From JAJPKK01 sp963787675 (GTDB lineage: Bacteria; Pseudomonadota; Alphaproteobacteria; Rhizobiales; Xanthobacteraceae), in assembly GCA_963787675.1 (NCBI GenBank), contig CAWBDV010000003.1, positions 310,001 to 374,000 of the forward strand: a stretch of 64,000 nucleotides of DNA, read 5' to 3'. A program made the translations under genes and the position numbers. Under the pieces are notes generated by a model. It saw only the letters and a list, made by a program, of their open reading frames with translations. It was not told where the DNA came from and ran no database searches. This document shows, one piece after another, positions 24,404-33,559 of the stretch. Position 1 is the first letter of the stretch. Each line of letters opens with the position of its first letter.

Positions 24404-25942
24404 TCATTTCTCCTCGTGAAACACATTGAGGCGAGGCGCCTCGCCCGGTAGCCCGTATTCCGGCCAGCGTTGGGCGACGCGTTCATAAATCTCCCGCCGC
24501 AGCATCGTCGCTTGCGGAAATTCCTTGAGGAAGCGATGCGGTTTGCAGGCGTTGATCAGCACCTTCGAGCCGTAGGGCCGCCGTTTCGGCGGATACTGGC
24601 TGGGATCGAGGCCGGTCGACCAGGTGTTGCGCAGGACGTCGAGATCGTCGGAGGGATTGCAGCGCGTCGATAGCGCCCACAGCACCTGGTCGAAATCGGT
24701 CGGATCGACGTCCTCGTCGACCGCGATGATCCACTTCGTGTAGTAGGCCGCGGCCGGACATTGCGCCGTGAGCGCCAGCACCTGCGCGGCGTGCCCGGCA
24801 TATTGCTGGCGCAGCGAGACGACGGCCATGCCCCATCCGGACGCGGCCGCCGGATGCGTGTAGGCGGCGATCACGCCCGGCACGCCGATCCGCTCGAGGT
24901 CGTCAAGGATGCGGGCCGAGCGCATGATCGCGTAGTACGCGCCGATCTCGCACGACGGATAGCGCGCCATCAGCGCGGCCGTCATGATCGGTGAGCGCCG
25001 GCAATGCAGCGCCTTGACCTCGATGACGGGCTGCGGCGCACGCACGTTGCCGTAATAGCCGGTGAATTCGCCGAGCGGACCTTCCTCTTCGGTGTCGCCT
25101 GGATGCAGCAAGCCCTCGATGACGATCTCGGCGCGTGCCGGAATCGGCAGGCTCACGAATTCGCCCCGCGTGAGTTCCACCGGTCGTCCCATCAGGCCGC
25201 CGGCGACATCGAGTTCGGATTCGCCGGCCGCGAACGTTTGCGCGCCGACCATGAACAGCACCGGGTCGATGCCGTAGGCCGCGACCACCTCGCACGGCTT
25301 GCCGTTCGCCCACCACGCCTCGCGGTCGAGGCGGCCGTGCTTGCCCGGCGAACAATACATCGCGACGCGCGCGGGCCCGAGCGTCATCTGGCGATAGACC
25401 CCGACGTTGATGCGCCCCGAGGCCGGATCGCGGGTGAAGGTGATGTCGCCGGTGCCGATGTAGCGGCCGCCGTCGCCCGGCCAGAATTTCGGGGTCGGAA
25501 ATTTGGTGACATCGATGTCGTCACCCCGCAGCACGATCTCGTTGACCGGCGCATCGCGCTTGTCGACTTCGACCGGCGCGAGACGGCGGCTCATGATCTT
25601 GCGTGTCGCCGCGATCATGTCCGCGGTGGACAGGGCAGGGTCGAGACCGACCGCGAGCGCATAGCGCTCCTTGCTCGCGCCGAGCATGTTGCTCAGCACC
25701 TTCATGCCGAACCCGTCACCGGCGAGCCTCTCGAAGAGGAGGGCCGGCGTCTCGGCGGTGCGTCCGGCAAGAAACGTGATCGCGGACAGCTCCTCGACCG
25801 GGTCGACCGTCACGCCGATGCGCTTGAGCTGGCCCGATGCTTCGATGAGCGCGAGCCATTCGCGCAGATCGCGCCACGCGACTGCCTGGGAATCCGGATC
25901 AACAGATGAGCGATGACTGCGGGTAAAGGCGAATTCTTCCAT
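24404..25942 (-). CDS. UbiD-family decarboxylase
   Basis: The 512-residue product matches the UbiD family, enzymes that use prenylated FMN to decarboxylate (or carboxylate) aromatic and alpha,beta-unsaturated acids. Visible features are the early DLREWLALIEASGQLKRI, TPKFWPGDGGRYIGTGDITF, NVGVYRQMTLGPARVAMYCSPGKHG, EEEGPLGEFTGYYG, and KWIIAVDEDVDPTDFDQVLWAL. The Glu in GEFTGYYG lies in the conserved active-site region. No UbiX-type flavin prenyltransferase is adjacent. ATG 25942 has GGAAAG upstream; the frame stays open further 5' but lacks a ribosome-binding site there. The binding-protein gene follows on the same strand. Confidence 0.92.
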   Translation of the reverse strand: MEEFAFTRSHRSSVDPDSQAVAWRDLREWLALIEASGQLKRIGVTVDPVEELSAITFLAGRTAETPALLFERLAGDGFGMKVLSNMLGASKERYALAVGLDPALSTADMIAATRKIMSRRLAPVEVDKRDAPVNEIVLRGDDIDVTKFPTPKFWPGDGGRYIGTGDITFTRDPASGRINVGVYRQMTLGPARVAMYCSPGKHGRLDREAWWANGKPCEVVAAYGIDPVLFMVGAQTFAAGESELDVAGGLMGRPVELTRGEFVSLPIPARAEIVIEGLLHPGDTEEEGPLGEFTGYYGNVRAPQPVIEVKALHCRRSPIMTAALMARYPSCEIGAYYAIMRSARILDDLERIGVPGVIAAYTHPAAASGWGMAVVSLRQQYAGHAAQVLALTAQCPAAAYYTKWIIAVDEDVDPTDFDQVLWALSTRCNPSDDLDVLRNTWSTGLDPSQYPPKRRPYGSKVLINACKPHRFLKEFPQATMLRREIYERVAQRWPEYGLPGEAPRLNVFHEEK

Positions 25943-26129
25943 AAAGCTTTCCAGTTGACGCAGGCGCAACGCGCGCACCGCACCATATCGTCTTTTGGCT
26001 CGAACGCCGAGCCACTTGCTGCCCCAGGCGGTCGAGCGTTTGCTTCATTGCGGCGGTGACCGGATTGTATCGCGCTCGCCTGCAAGCTGGTAACGTGCCT
26101 CATTGTCTTTAGCGCCAGGGAGCCGGTTC

Positions 26130-27101
26130 ATGGGCGCCGTCCGAATACCGACCATTCTCGCTTTTGCCGCGGCAGCGCTCCTGGCATTGCCGGCGGCGGC
26201 TGCCGAGAAATATCCGGCGCGGCCGGTGCACTTCGTGGCCGGTTTTGCCGCAGGCGGGCCGGTCGACATCGTTGCCCGCGTCATGGCCGAGTGGCTGTCG
26301 AACGATCTTGGCCAGCAGTTCGTCGTGGACAACCGCGCCGGCTCCGGCGGCAACATCGGCACCGCCGCGATGATCAACTCGCCGCCCGACGGCTACACGA
26401 TCTTGTTTGCCGCATCGAGCAATGCGATCAGTGCTTCGCTCTACAAGAAGCTGCCGTTCGATTTCATCCGCGATACCGCGCCGGTCGCGGGCATCATGCG
26501 GCTGACCAACATAATGGTGGTGCCGCCGTCGCTGCCGGCGAAGACCGTGGCGGAATTCATCGCGCTTGCCAAGGCAAGACCGGGTCAGCTCAGCTTCGCC
26601 TCATCCGGCAACGGCACCTCGGTGCATTTGTCGGGCGAGCTGTTCAAGATGCTGGCGCATGTCGACATCATCCACGTGCCCTATCGCGGCTCAGCTCCGG
26701 CGTATCCGGACCTCATGACCAATAAAGTCCAGGTGCTGTTCGACAACCTGCCGGGCGCGATCGAATTCGTGCGCGGCGGGCAGTTGCGCGCGCTTGGCGT
26801 TACGGTCGCGCAGCGGTGGCCGGCGCTGCCTGATGTGCCGGCGATCGCGGAGACGGTTCCGGGCTACGAGGCGAGCCCGTGGTATGGCGTCTCCGCGCCC
26901 AAAGGGACACCCGCCGACATTATCGAGACGTTGAACAAATCGGTCGGCAAGGCGCTCGCCGATCCAAAACTCCAGGCAAAGCTCGCCGAGCTTGGCGGCA
27001 TTCCGATGCCGATGTCGCCCGCGGAGTTCGGCAAGTTCGTTGCCGAGGACACGGCCAAATGGGCCACGGTCGTCAAGGCGGCGAATCTCTCGGTGGAGTG
27101 A
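26130..27101 (+). CDS. Bug-family tripartite tricarboxylate transporter substrate-binding protein
   Basis: The 323-residue product has a signal peptide (PTILAFAAAALLALPAAAA) and the Bug/TctC fold: YPARPVHFVAGFAAGGPVDI, VVDNRAGSGGNIGT, PPDGYTILFA, and the C-terminal YEASPWYGVSAPKGTPADII. Bug proteins are periplasmic receptors for carboxylates and other small solutes, abundant in this kind of bacterium and usually orphaned from TctAB permeases, as here. GGGAG upstream fixes ATG 26130. It is divergent from the UbiD-family gene. Confidence 0.93.
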   Translation: MGAVRIPTILAFAAAALLALPAAAAEKYPARPVHFVAGFAAGGPVDIVARVMAEWLSNDLGQQFVVDNRAGSGGNIGTAAMINSPPDGYTILFAASSNAISASLYKKLPFDFIRDTAPVAGIMRLTNIMVVPPSLPAKTVAEFIALAKARPGQLSFASSGNGTSVHLSGELFKMLAHVDIIHVPYRGSAPAYPDLMTNKVQVLFDNLPGAIEFVRGGQLRALGVTVAQRWPALPDVPAIAETVPGYEASPWYGVSAPKGTPADIIETLNKSVGKALADPKLQAKLAELGGIPMPMSPAEFGKFVAEDTAKWATVVKAANLSVE

Positions 27102-27106
27102 CAGAC

Positions 27107-27195
27107 GCGTAGGGCGGAATAGCGTAGCGTTTTCCGCCGTCGGCAAATGATCACGACGTCATGGCGTAGGGTGGGCAAAGCGAAGCGTGCCCGCC
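27107..27195. repeat. Two dispersed repeat units after the Bug gene
   Basis: GCGTAGGGCGGAATAGCGTAGCG (27107-27138 region, ending TTTTCCGCCG) and GCGTAGGGTGGGCAAAGCGAAGCGTGCCCGCC (27164-27195) are short hairpin-forming units. The second belongs to the family at 14891 and 24313. Confidence 0.7.
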
Positions 27196-27203
27196 TCAAC
27201 GCG

Positions 27204-27352
27204 GTCATTCCGGGGCCCGAGCGCAGCGAGGCAGCCCGGAATCCATACTCCGCGGTCCGTGGTTATGGATTCCGGGCTCGCCGCTGCCACTACTGAGTCA
27301 GAGAGGCTCCAGACTTATGACGCAGTAGTGCTGCGGGGCGCCCCGGAATGAC
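27204..27352. repeat. GTCATTCCGGGG palindromic repeat with a nested insertion
   Basis: GTCATTCCGGGGCCC at the left and GGGCGCCCCGGAATGAC at the right are inverted ends. The middle contains GGAATCCATA...TATGGATTCC. Between 27288 and 27330 a 43-bp stretch bounded by CACTACTG and CAGTAGTG interrupts the right arm, as if a small element had inserted. Confidence 0.7.
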
Positions 27353-27398
27353 GGCCGAGGTGGCACGCTGCGCTTTGCCCGCCTGTCAATTCTTCGAA

Positions 27399-28775
27399 TT
27401 ACAACCCCAATCGGGTGCCCGCGCGCAGGAAGCGCTGCGGGTCGACGGCTTCGCCGTCGATGCGGGTCTCGTAGTGCAGGTGAGGCCCGGTTGAGCGGCC
27501 GGTCGAGCCCATGCGGCCCACGACCTGGCCGGTCTTCACGACCTGGCCGACATGGACATCGATTTCGGAGAGATGGCCATAACGGGTCGACAGGCCGTTG
27601 CCGTGATCGACCTCGACCATGCGACCGTAGCCGCCGCTCCAGCCGGCCGACACCACGGTGCCGGCGGCGGTGACGCGGATGCCCTCGCCGTTCTCGCCGC
27701 GGAAGTCGATGCCGGTGTGCATCGCCGGTTTCCCGAGGAACGGGTCGACACGCACGCCGAAGCTTGAACTGGTTTCGATCTCGCCCTCCACCGGCTTGCG
27801 CAGCGGCACGGCGTTGATCGTGGCGTTGAGGTGCTCGACCTCGGCGCGCGCGACGGTGAGGTGGTAGACTTGTTTGTCGAATGGTCCGGCGTTTGCGGCG
27901 ACGCGGAAGGGAACGAAGGGGCCGCCGACTGATGCGTTGGCGAACTTGCCGTGATTGAGGCCGATGTCGGCGAGCACCGCACGCAGGCGGCGCACCTTGG
28001 CATCGTAGCCTTCGCCCATGGCCGCAAGCGTGTTGGATTGCCGGCCTTCGACGCGGTCGAGCGATTCCGACAATTTGGTCAGCGCGGCGCTGATATTGCC
28101 GATGCGCGGACGCGGGGCGGGAGGAGCTTCGGCGCGCGATTCGTGAAAGCTTTGCAGCGTAAACCCAGCAGGGGCCGAAATCGGCGAAGCCTTCGGCACG
28201 GTCTGGCTTGCTGGGGCGCGCGAACGGGTCGAGCCGGTGGTCGAAGGATCGGCAACGGCGCCGAGCGAGGTCGCGCGCTGCTCCAACACCGCCTGCCGGC
28301 GCATGAGTTGTTCGAGTTTCTGCTCGAGCTGCTCCTGGTCGAGCATTTGCCGGCTCGTCACCCGGTCGACCCGGGCGCGCATTTCGGCAAGCCGATCCTC
28401 GTAAGCAAATTGCATCGCCGCCTGGCGCGCCACCATGCGGGTGAGAACGTCATCCTGGAATGCGAAGTAGGTCGCGGTCACCGCGGACCACCCGGCCATA
28501 ATCACCAGCGCGCCGACCACGGTCCAGAACGCCACCGGCCCGAGCCGCACCAGGCGGTCGCCGTGGCCGAAAGTGAAGGCGCGTGCGGGCGGCCGGCGAT
28601 TACCGGTGCGCGGCTGCGCTTCGGCTGCGTGATCGACCCGCTGACGCTCGGGAGCGGTGCGATGCTCGTGGTGCGGATGGGTCGGATTGCGGATGTGACG
28701 GCGCTGGTGACCGGCGTGGTGCTCCTCGGGGTCCTGGTGGCCGTCTGAGGAAAATTGCTGCAAACGAAACGACAT
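27399..28775 (-). CDS. Membrane-anchored M23 (LytM-type) metallopeptidase
   Basis: The 458-residue product has a His/Arg/Pro-rich cytoplasmic start, one membrane segment (VAFWTVVGALVIMAGW, about residues 75-95), a coiled coil with the run MLDQEQLEQKLEQLMRRQAV, and a C-terminal M23 domain. The zinc ligands appear in MHTGIDF and HLHYET, with YGRMVEVDHGNGLSTRYGHL between. Such enzymes cleave peptidoglycan cross-links or act as non-catalytic division activators; since the zinc motifs are intact, this one is probably active. GGAG lies six bases before ATG 28775. Confidence 0.92.
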   Translation of the reverse strand: MSFRLQQFSSDGHQDPEEHHAGHQRRHIRNPTHPHHEHRTAPERQRVDHAAEAQPRTGNRRPPARAFTFGHGDRLVRLGPVAFWTVVGALVIMAGWSAVTATYFAFQDDVLTRMVARQAAMQFAYEDRLAEMRARVDRVTSRQMLDQEQLEQKLEQLMRRQAVLEQRATSLGAVADPSTTGSTRSRAPASQTVPKASPISAPAGFTLQSFHESRAEAPPAPRPRIGNISAALTKLSESLDRVEGRQSNTLAAMGEGYDAKVRRLRAVLADIGLNHGKFANASVGGPFVPFRVAANAGPFDKQVYHLTVARAEVEHLNATINAVPLRKPVEGEIETSSSFGVRVDPFLGKPAMHTGIDFRGENGEGIRVTAAGTVVSAGWSGGYGRMVEVDHGNGLSTRYGHLSEIDVHVGQVVKTGQVVGRMGSTGRSTGPHLHYETRIDGEAVDPQRFLRAGTRLGL

Positions 28776-28936
28776 AAGCACTCCGACCGACTCCGTTGGG
28801 CGAGCCGGAACTGGGGTGCAATGGAATCATGACATGGTTAATTTTACGAAAACCGGCCGCCCAAAATTGCGGCGTTGCGTTAACGATGACGTAACGGGCC
28901 ACCGACAGCGAAGAAATCCATCGGCGATGATGGCTC

Positions 28937-29410
28937 TCATCCAGCCTCTTTGGCAGCGGCGAGCACTTCCTCAGCGTGCCCCTCGACCTTCACCTTCGGC
29001 CAGATGCGGATCACGCGCCCATCAGCCCCGATCAACACGGTCGTGCGGCTGATCCCCATGTAGGTTCTGCCGTACATCGATTTCTCGCCCCACACGCCAT
29101 ACGCTTCGAGCATGTTGTGCTCTTCATCCGCTGCGAGCGGAGTCTTGAGATTGTGCTTCGCCTTGAAGGCGTCTTGTTTCTTGACCGCATCGGCTGACAC
29201 GCCAAGGAGGGCGACGCCGGCCTTTGTGAAGGCGCCTTCGAGACGGGAGAAATCCTTCGCCTCGAGCGTGCAGCCCGGCGTGTCAGCTTTGGGATAAAAG
29301 TAAAGGACCAGCTTGCGGCCTTTGAAATCCTTGAGCGATACTGACCCGCCGCCGTCGCGGGGGAGGTGGAAGTCGGGAGCGTGGGCGCCTTCGGCGATCT
29401 TTGTTGCCAT
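28937..29410 (-). CDS. bcp: Peroxiredoxin, BCP/PrxQ type
   Basis: The 157-residue product is a thiol peroxidase of the bacterioferritin comigratory protein group. The peroxidatic Cys is in YPKADTPGCTLEAKDFSRL. In E. coli BCP and many PrxQ enzymes a resolving Cys follows five residues later; here that position is Lys (CTLEAK), so the enzyme must use another thiol, i.e. act in one-Cys fashion. It would reduce hydroperoxides in the cytoplasm. AGGAAGG just upstream fixes ATG 29410. The neighbouring genes (M23 peptidase, AsmA/DUF3971, tyrS) often keep this order in the order Hyphomicrobiales. Confidence 0.92.
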   Translation of the reverse strand: MATKIAEGAHAPDFHLPRDGGGSVSLKDFKGRKLVLYFYPKADTPGCTLEAKDFSRLEGAFTKAGVALLGVSADAVKKQDAFKAKHNLKTPLAADEEHNMLEAYGVWGEKSMYGRTYMGISRTTVLIGADGRVIRIWPKVKVEGHAEEVLAAAKEAG

Positions 29411-29723
29411 GTGCCTTCCTTTCGTCTTCGTTTCGTCGCTTTCCGGCGGTCTTGTTGGCAAATCGGGGTGGGGGACAGCCTCAAAATGCACGTTAGCGAA
29501 GTTGCGCCGGTTTCGCATCTCCGCGAAAACGCGGGGGCGTGGCCGCTTCAGCGCTCGCCAGGCGCTGAAGCTTCGGTTGCGGGGCTATCGCCAAGCTGTT
29601 GGGAATCCAAGAACTTCTAGGTTGGTGACGGGTCAGTAGCTTAGGCGCCGATGCAGTTCGGCGAGCGGGGTAACATGCTGCCGTCCGGCGGCATGTCGGG
29701 TCAGGGGGACATCCGAACAGGCC

Positions 29724-32700
29724 ATGGCTGAGTACATCAGGCCCAGGCTCGTAAGTGCGCGCGGCGGCGACGGGATTCGTCGCACCGGCGCTGTTCGGAT
29801 GCCCGTCCGCGGCCACACCGGCGCGACCGCTGCCGCGCCTCGCGTGGAGCCCGACTCCCCCAAGAAAACCGATAAGAGCGAGCCCAGCAAAATCCGCCAC
29901 ACGCTTAAGCGATCTCAAAGGCGTCGCTGGTTGGACGCGCTACGTCCCTGGAAATGGGTCAGGTTTCCCCGTCTTCTTCCGACCGGCTTCGCCAAGTTCA
30001 CGCGGCGGCGCCGGCTGCGCCGTACCGGTATCGGCCTTGGCGTATTCGCAGCGGTGCTGCTGCTGGTTGCCGGCACGCTGTGGTGGCGCCTCAACAGCGG
30101 GCCCATCTCTTTCGATCTCGCGACGCCGTGGCTCACGGCCGCCATCGGCGAGAATTTTGGCGACCAGTTCCGGGTGGAGGTTGGCGGCACCGTTCTCGAA
30201 CGGGATGAACACGGCCGCGCCGCCATGCGCATCCGCGATATCAAGGTGCGCGATCGTGACGGCAAGATCATCGCCAGCGCTCCCAAGGCGGAGGTTGGTT
30301 TTTCGAGTGCGAGCCTGCTGGGCGGTCATCCACGCGCCGAAAGCTTGAACCTCGTCGGCGCCGAGCTTGCGATCCGGGTCGAGTCTGACGGCCGAGTCGC
30401 AATTTCGACTGGGGCCGGTGGGCCTCCGATTGCCACCACGCCCGCTCTCGCGAGCACTGGGACCGTCCCCGTCACGCCTGGGCCGACCCCAGGTACCTGG
30501 CGCACCGTGGAGCAGAAGCGGAACCTGCAAGACAGCTTCGCCGCCTTCCTGACGTGGCTCGACAGTCTGAATGCGCTCGGTCTCGACGGCGGGGAACTTG
30601 CCGCCGTCGGCCTCAAGAGCGGCAACCTGATCGTCGACGATCGCCGCAACGGCAGGCAGTCGAAGTTCGAGAACATCCATTTGAGCGTGAACCGGCCGAG
30701 CGCCGGCGTGCTCGAAGTGCAGCTCGGTTCCGAGGACAAGACGCGGCCCTGGCTCGTCGTCGCTTCGCTCAAACCGGGCGCCAACGGCACGCGCGACATC
30801 GATCTCGATGCGCAGAAGGTCTCGATCAAGGACCTCATGCTGGCCTTGCGGATCGACAACGGCGGCTTCGATACCGACCTGCCTGTTTCGGCGACGCTGC
30901 GCTCCGAGTTCGATCGCGATGGCACGCCGCGTTTCGTTCACGGCCGTCTGCAGGCAGGACCGGGCGCGATCACCGACCTCAAGGATCCGCTGGGCAAGAT
31001 CGCAATCGATCGCGCCGACGTCACGATGGACTGGGATGCAGAGCAAGGCATGCTCGCCATGCCATTCCAGCTCGTGTCCGGCGGCACGCGCATGACGCTT
31101 TCGGCACGGGCGCAGGCACCCCGCCAGCCCAATGGGAGCTGGGCGTTGAGCCTGTCCGGGGGCTCGGTGGTGTTGCCGCCGCAGAGCCCGGGCGATGAAC
31201 CGCTGCAACTCAATCGCGTCCAGATGCAGGGGCGCTTCGATCCGGTCGCCCGCAAGCTCACCATCGCTGACGCGGAAGTAGCCGGCAAAGGCGTCGGCGT
31301 TGCGATGTCGGGCAGCGTCGATTTTGCCACCGGCGATCCGCGCCTGAGCATCGGCGTCGCGGCGCGAAACATGTCGCTCGCCCACTTCAAGCAATTGTGG
31401 CCGCCGTTCGTGAACCCGCCGGTTCGCAACTGGGTATTGGAGCGCGTCGGCAACGGCACCGTGGAGCAGGGCGAGATCGCCACCAATGCCCCGCTCTCGA
31501 CGCTGCGCTCCGGGGGGCCGCCGGTGCCGGATGACGGCCTCTATGTCCAGGTCACGACCAGCGGCACGACGGTGAAGCCTTTCGACAACCTGCCCGACAT
31601 TCGCGATGCCGACCTTGTCACGCGCGTCAAAGGCCGCAACGCAACGGTGTCGCTTGGCCGCGGCACGGTGCAGATGCCGTCGGGGCGACGCCTGACGCTT
31701 GCCAACGGTGCCTTCGAAGTGCCCGATACCGAGATCAAGCGGCCGCCGTCGAAGGTGCGTATCCGCCTCGACGGTCCGGTCGCCGCTGCGGCCGAACTGC
31801 TGAGCTTCGATCGCCTGCGCGATGCCGCGAACCTGCCGCTCGATCCGGCGGCGACGCGGGGTAACTTGGTGGCGACGTTCAACATGGCGATGCCGCTCGG
31901 CGAGGACATGACGACCAACACCGTCACCTATTCGATCGGCGCGGACATCGCGAATTTCGCGGCCGACAAGTTCCTGATGTCGCAGAAGGTCGAAGCGCAG
32001 AATCTGCGCGCCACGGCGAACAACCAGGGCTATCAGGTCAAAGGCGAAATGCGCATCGGCGGTGCGCCGGCGAGCGTCGATCTGCGCCACAACAACGGCG
32101 AGACTGATGCCGAGGTTCTGCTCAACGCCACCCTCGATGCCGCCGCCCGCGCCCGGATGGGGCTCGATCCGGCGGGCGGCATCACGGGACCGGTCGGCTT
32201 GCAGGTCAAAGGACGCGTCGCGTTTTCCGGCGAACAGGATACCCGCCTGCTGGTCGATGCCGATTTCACCCAGGCAAAGATCGACAATGCTGTGCCGGGC
32301 TGGACGAAATCCGCGGCCCGGCCGGCGCGCGCGAGCTTCATCTTCGTCGGTCGCGGCAAGTCGATGCAATTCGACGACTTGGCATTCGACGGCGGCGGCG
32401 CATCGATTCGCGGCAACGTGGAGTTTGACCAGAACGGCGACGTGTCCACCGCCATTTTCCCGACCTTCGGATTTACCGATGGCGACCGCGCCAATCTGCG
32501 GGTCGATCGCGGTTCCGACGGGCTCTACAAGGTGGTGCTGCGCGGCGACAGCATCGACGGTCGCGGCTTCGTAAAGTCGTCGATGTCTGGTGTTACCGGC
32601 GACGCGCGCAAGGGAAAATCGACCTTCGATTTCGATCTGGATGCGAAGCTCGGCTCGATTACGGGCTTCAAGAATGAAGCGATGCGCAATTTCGACCTGC

Positions 32701-33422
32701 ACATGGTCAAGCGCGCCGGTGTGATCCGTGGCCTTGCGCTCAACGCGCGCTTTTCGAGCGACGGCAATCTGCAAGGGGAGTTGCGGGGCAAGCCCGGCGA
32801 GCGGCCATACGTCATCATCGAATCGACCGATGCTGGCGGCCTGTTCCGCTTCACCGATACCTATTCCCATATGATCGGCGGCTCGATGTACATCGCGATG
32901 GATCCGCCGACGCCTGAAGGAACAGCCCAGGAAGGTTTGCTCGAAGTCCGCGACTTCTATGTACGCGGTGACCAGGGGCTCGATGGGGTTGCTGGCGGAT
33001 TTAACGGTCAGCAGAACGGCGTCCAGAACGGGATTCAGTTCTCGGCGATGAAGGTGCGCTTCACCAAATCGCCCGGCGTCATGTCGATCCACGAAGGCCG
33101 CGTGACCGGTCCGATGCTCGGCGCGACGATCGACGGCGTCATGAATTATGCGGCGAACGAACTCCACTTGCGAGGCACGTTCATCCCGCTTTACGGCCTC
33201 AACAGCGCGCTCGGCGACGTGCCGGTCGTCGGCTTGCTGCTCGGCGGCAAGGAAGGCCTGATCGGCAGCATGCCCTATGAAGTCGTGGGCTCGCCCGGAG
33301 CGCCGATCCTCAACGTCAATGCCATCGGGGCCGTCGCACCGGGCATCGTCCGCAAATTCATGGAATTTCCGCAGTCCGGCGACCGTTTCCCCGACCCCTG
33401 GCGCCAACAGCAGGTGCGATAG
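29724..33422 (+). CDS. Large AsmA-like / DUF3971 membrane protein (YhdP type)
   Basis: The product has 1232 residues. A basic, disordered N-terminus leads to one membrane segment (GIGLGVFAAVLLLVAGTLWW, about residues 100-120). A very long beta-rich periplasmic part follows, fitting DUF3971 and ending in an AsmA-like C-terminal domain (GRVTGPMLGATIDGVMNYAA, GTFIPLYGLNSALGDVPVVG, LLLGGKEGLIGSMPYEVVG). Proteins of the AsmA/YhdP group form long hydrophobic grooves and are thought to move phospholipids between inner and outer membranes. The exact start is uncertain; ATG 29799 is an alternative. A long antisense frame exists but is a codon-bias shadow. Confidence 0.9.
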   Translation: MAEYIRPRLVSARGGDGIRRTGAVRMPVRGHTGATAAAPRVEPDSPKKTDKSEPSKIRHTLKRSQRRRWLDALRPWKWVRFPRLLPTGFAKFTRRRRLRRTGIGLGVFAAVLLLVAGTLWWRLNSGPISFDLATPWLTAAIGENFGDQFRVEVGGTVLERDEHGRAAMRIRDIKVRDRDGKIIASAPKAEVGFSSASLLGGHPRAESLNLVGAELAIRVESDGRVAISTGAGGPPIATTPALASTGTVPVTPGPTPGTWRTVEQKRNLQDSFAAFLTWLDSLNALGLDGGELAAVGLKSGNLIVDDRRNGRQSKFENIHLSVNRPSAGVLEVQLGSEDKTRPWLVVASLKPGANGTRDIDLDAQKVSIKDLMLALRIDNGGFDTDLPVSATLRSEFDRDGTPRFVHGRLQAGPGAITDLKDPLGKIAIDRADVTMDWDAEQGMLAMPFQLVSGGTRMTLSARAQAPRQPNGSWALSLSGGSVVLPPQSPGDEPLQLNRVQMQGRFDPVARKLTIADAEVAGKGVGVAMSGSVDFATGDPRLSIGVAARNMSLAHFKQLWPPFVNPPVRNWVLERVGNGTVEQGEIATNAPLSTLRSGGPPVPDDGLYVQVTTSGTTVKPFDNLPDIRDADLVTRVKGRNATVSLGRGTVQMPSGRRLTLANGAFEVPDTEIKRPPSKVRIRLDGPVAAAAELLSFDRLRDAANLPLDPAATRGNLVATFNMAMPLGEDMTTNTVTYSIGADIANFAADKFLMSQKVEAQNLRATANNQGYQVKGEMRIGGAPASVDLRHNNGETDAEVLLNATLDAAARARMGLDPAGGITGPVGLQVKGRVAFSGEQDTRLLVDADFTQAKIDNAVPGWTKSAARPARASFIFVGRGKSMQFDDLAFDGGGASIRGNVEFDQNGDVSTAIFPTFGFTDGDRANLRVDRGSDGLYKVVLRGDSIDGRGFVKSSMSGVTGDARKGKSTFDFDLDAKLGSITGFKNEAMRNFDLHMVKRAGVIRGLALNARFSSDGNLQGELRGKPGERPYVIIESTDAGGLFRFTDTYSHMIGGSMYIAMDPPTPEGTAQEGLLEVRDFYVRGDQGLDGVAGGFNGQQNGVQNGIQFSAMKVRFTKSPGVMSIHEGRVTGPMLGATIDGVMNYAANELHLRGTFIPLYGLNSALGDVPVVGLLLGGKEGLIGSMPYEVVGSPGAPILNVNAIGAVAPGIVRKFMEFPQSGDRFPDPWRQQQVR

Positions 33423-33437
33423 CTTCGTCGATTTCTC

Positions 33438-33559
33438 GTAGCCCGGATGAGCCAACGGGTCCCGCCTCCGGCGGGCCCGATGACAGGCTCCGCGATATCC
33501 GGGATCAGCGCTTCATCGGATAGGTTGGCCCCGGATGTCGCTGCGCTCATCCGGGCTAC
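33438..33559. repeat. Palindromic repeat, GTAGCCCGGATGAG family (copy 2)
   Basis: The left end GTAGCCCGGATGAG is the exact inverted complement of the right end CTCATCCGGGCTAC. The first 80 bases are nearly identical to those of 23158-23262; the right part is different and longer. Its last bases supply the TAG stop codon of the hydrolase gene on the minus strand. Confidence 0.9.

Noticed and set aside
29940..33455. Antisense open frame of 1171 codons over the AsmA/DUF3971 gene
   Set aside because: It mirrors a clearly recognisable protein on the plus strand and has low-complexity His/Arg/Ala composition, as expected from G/C third-position bias.
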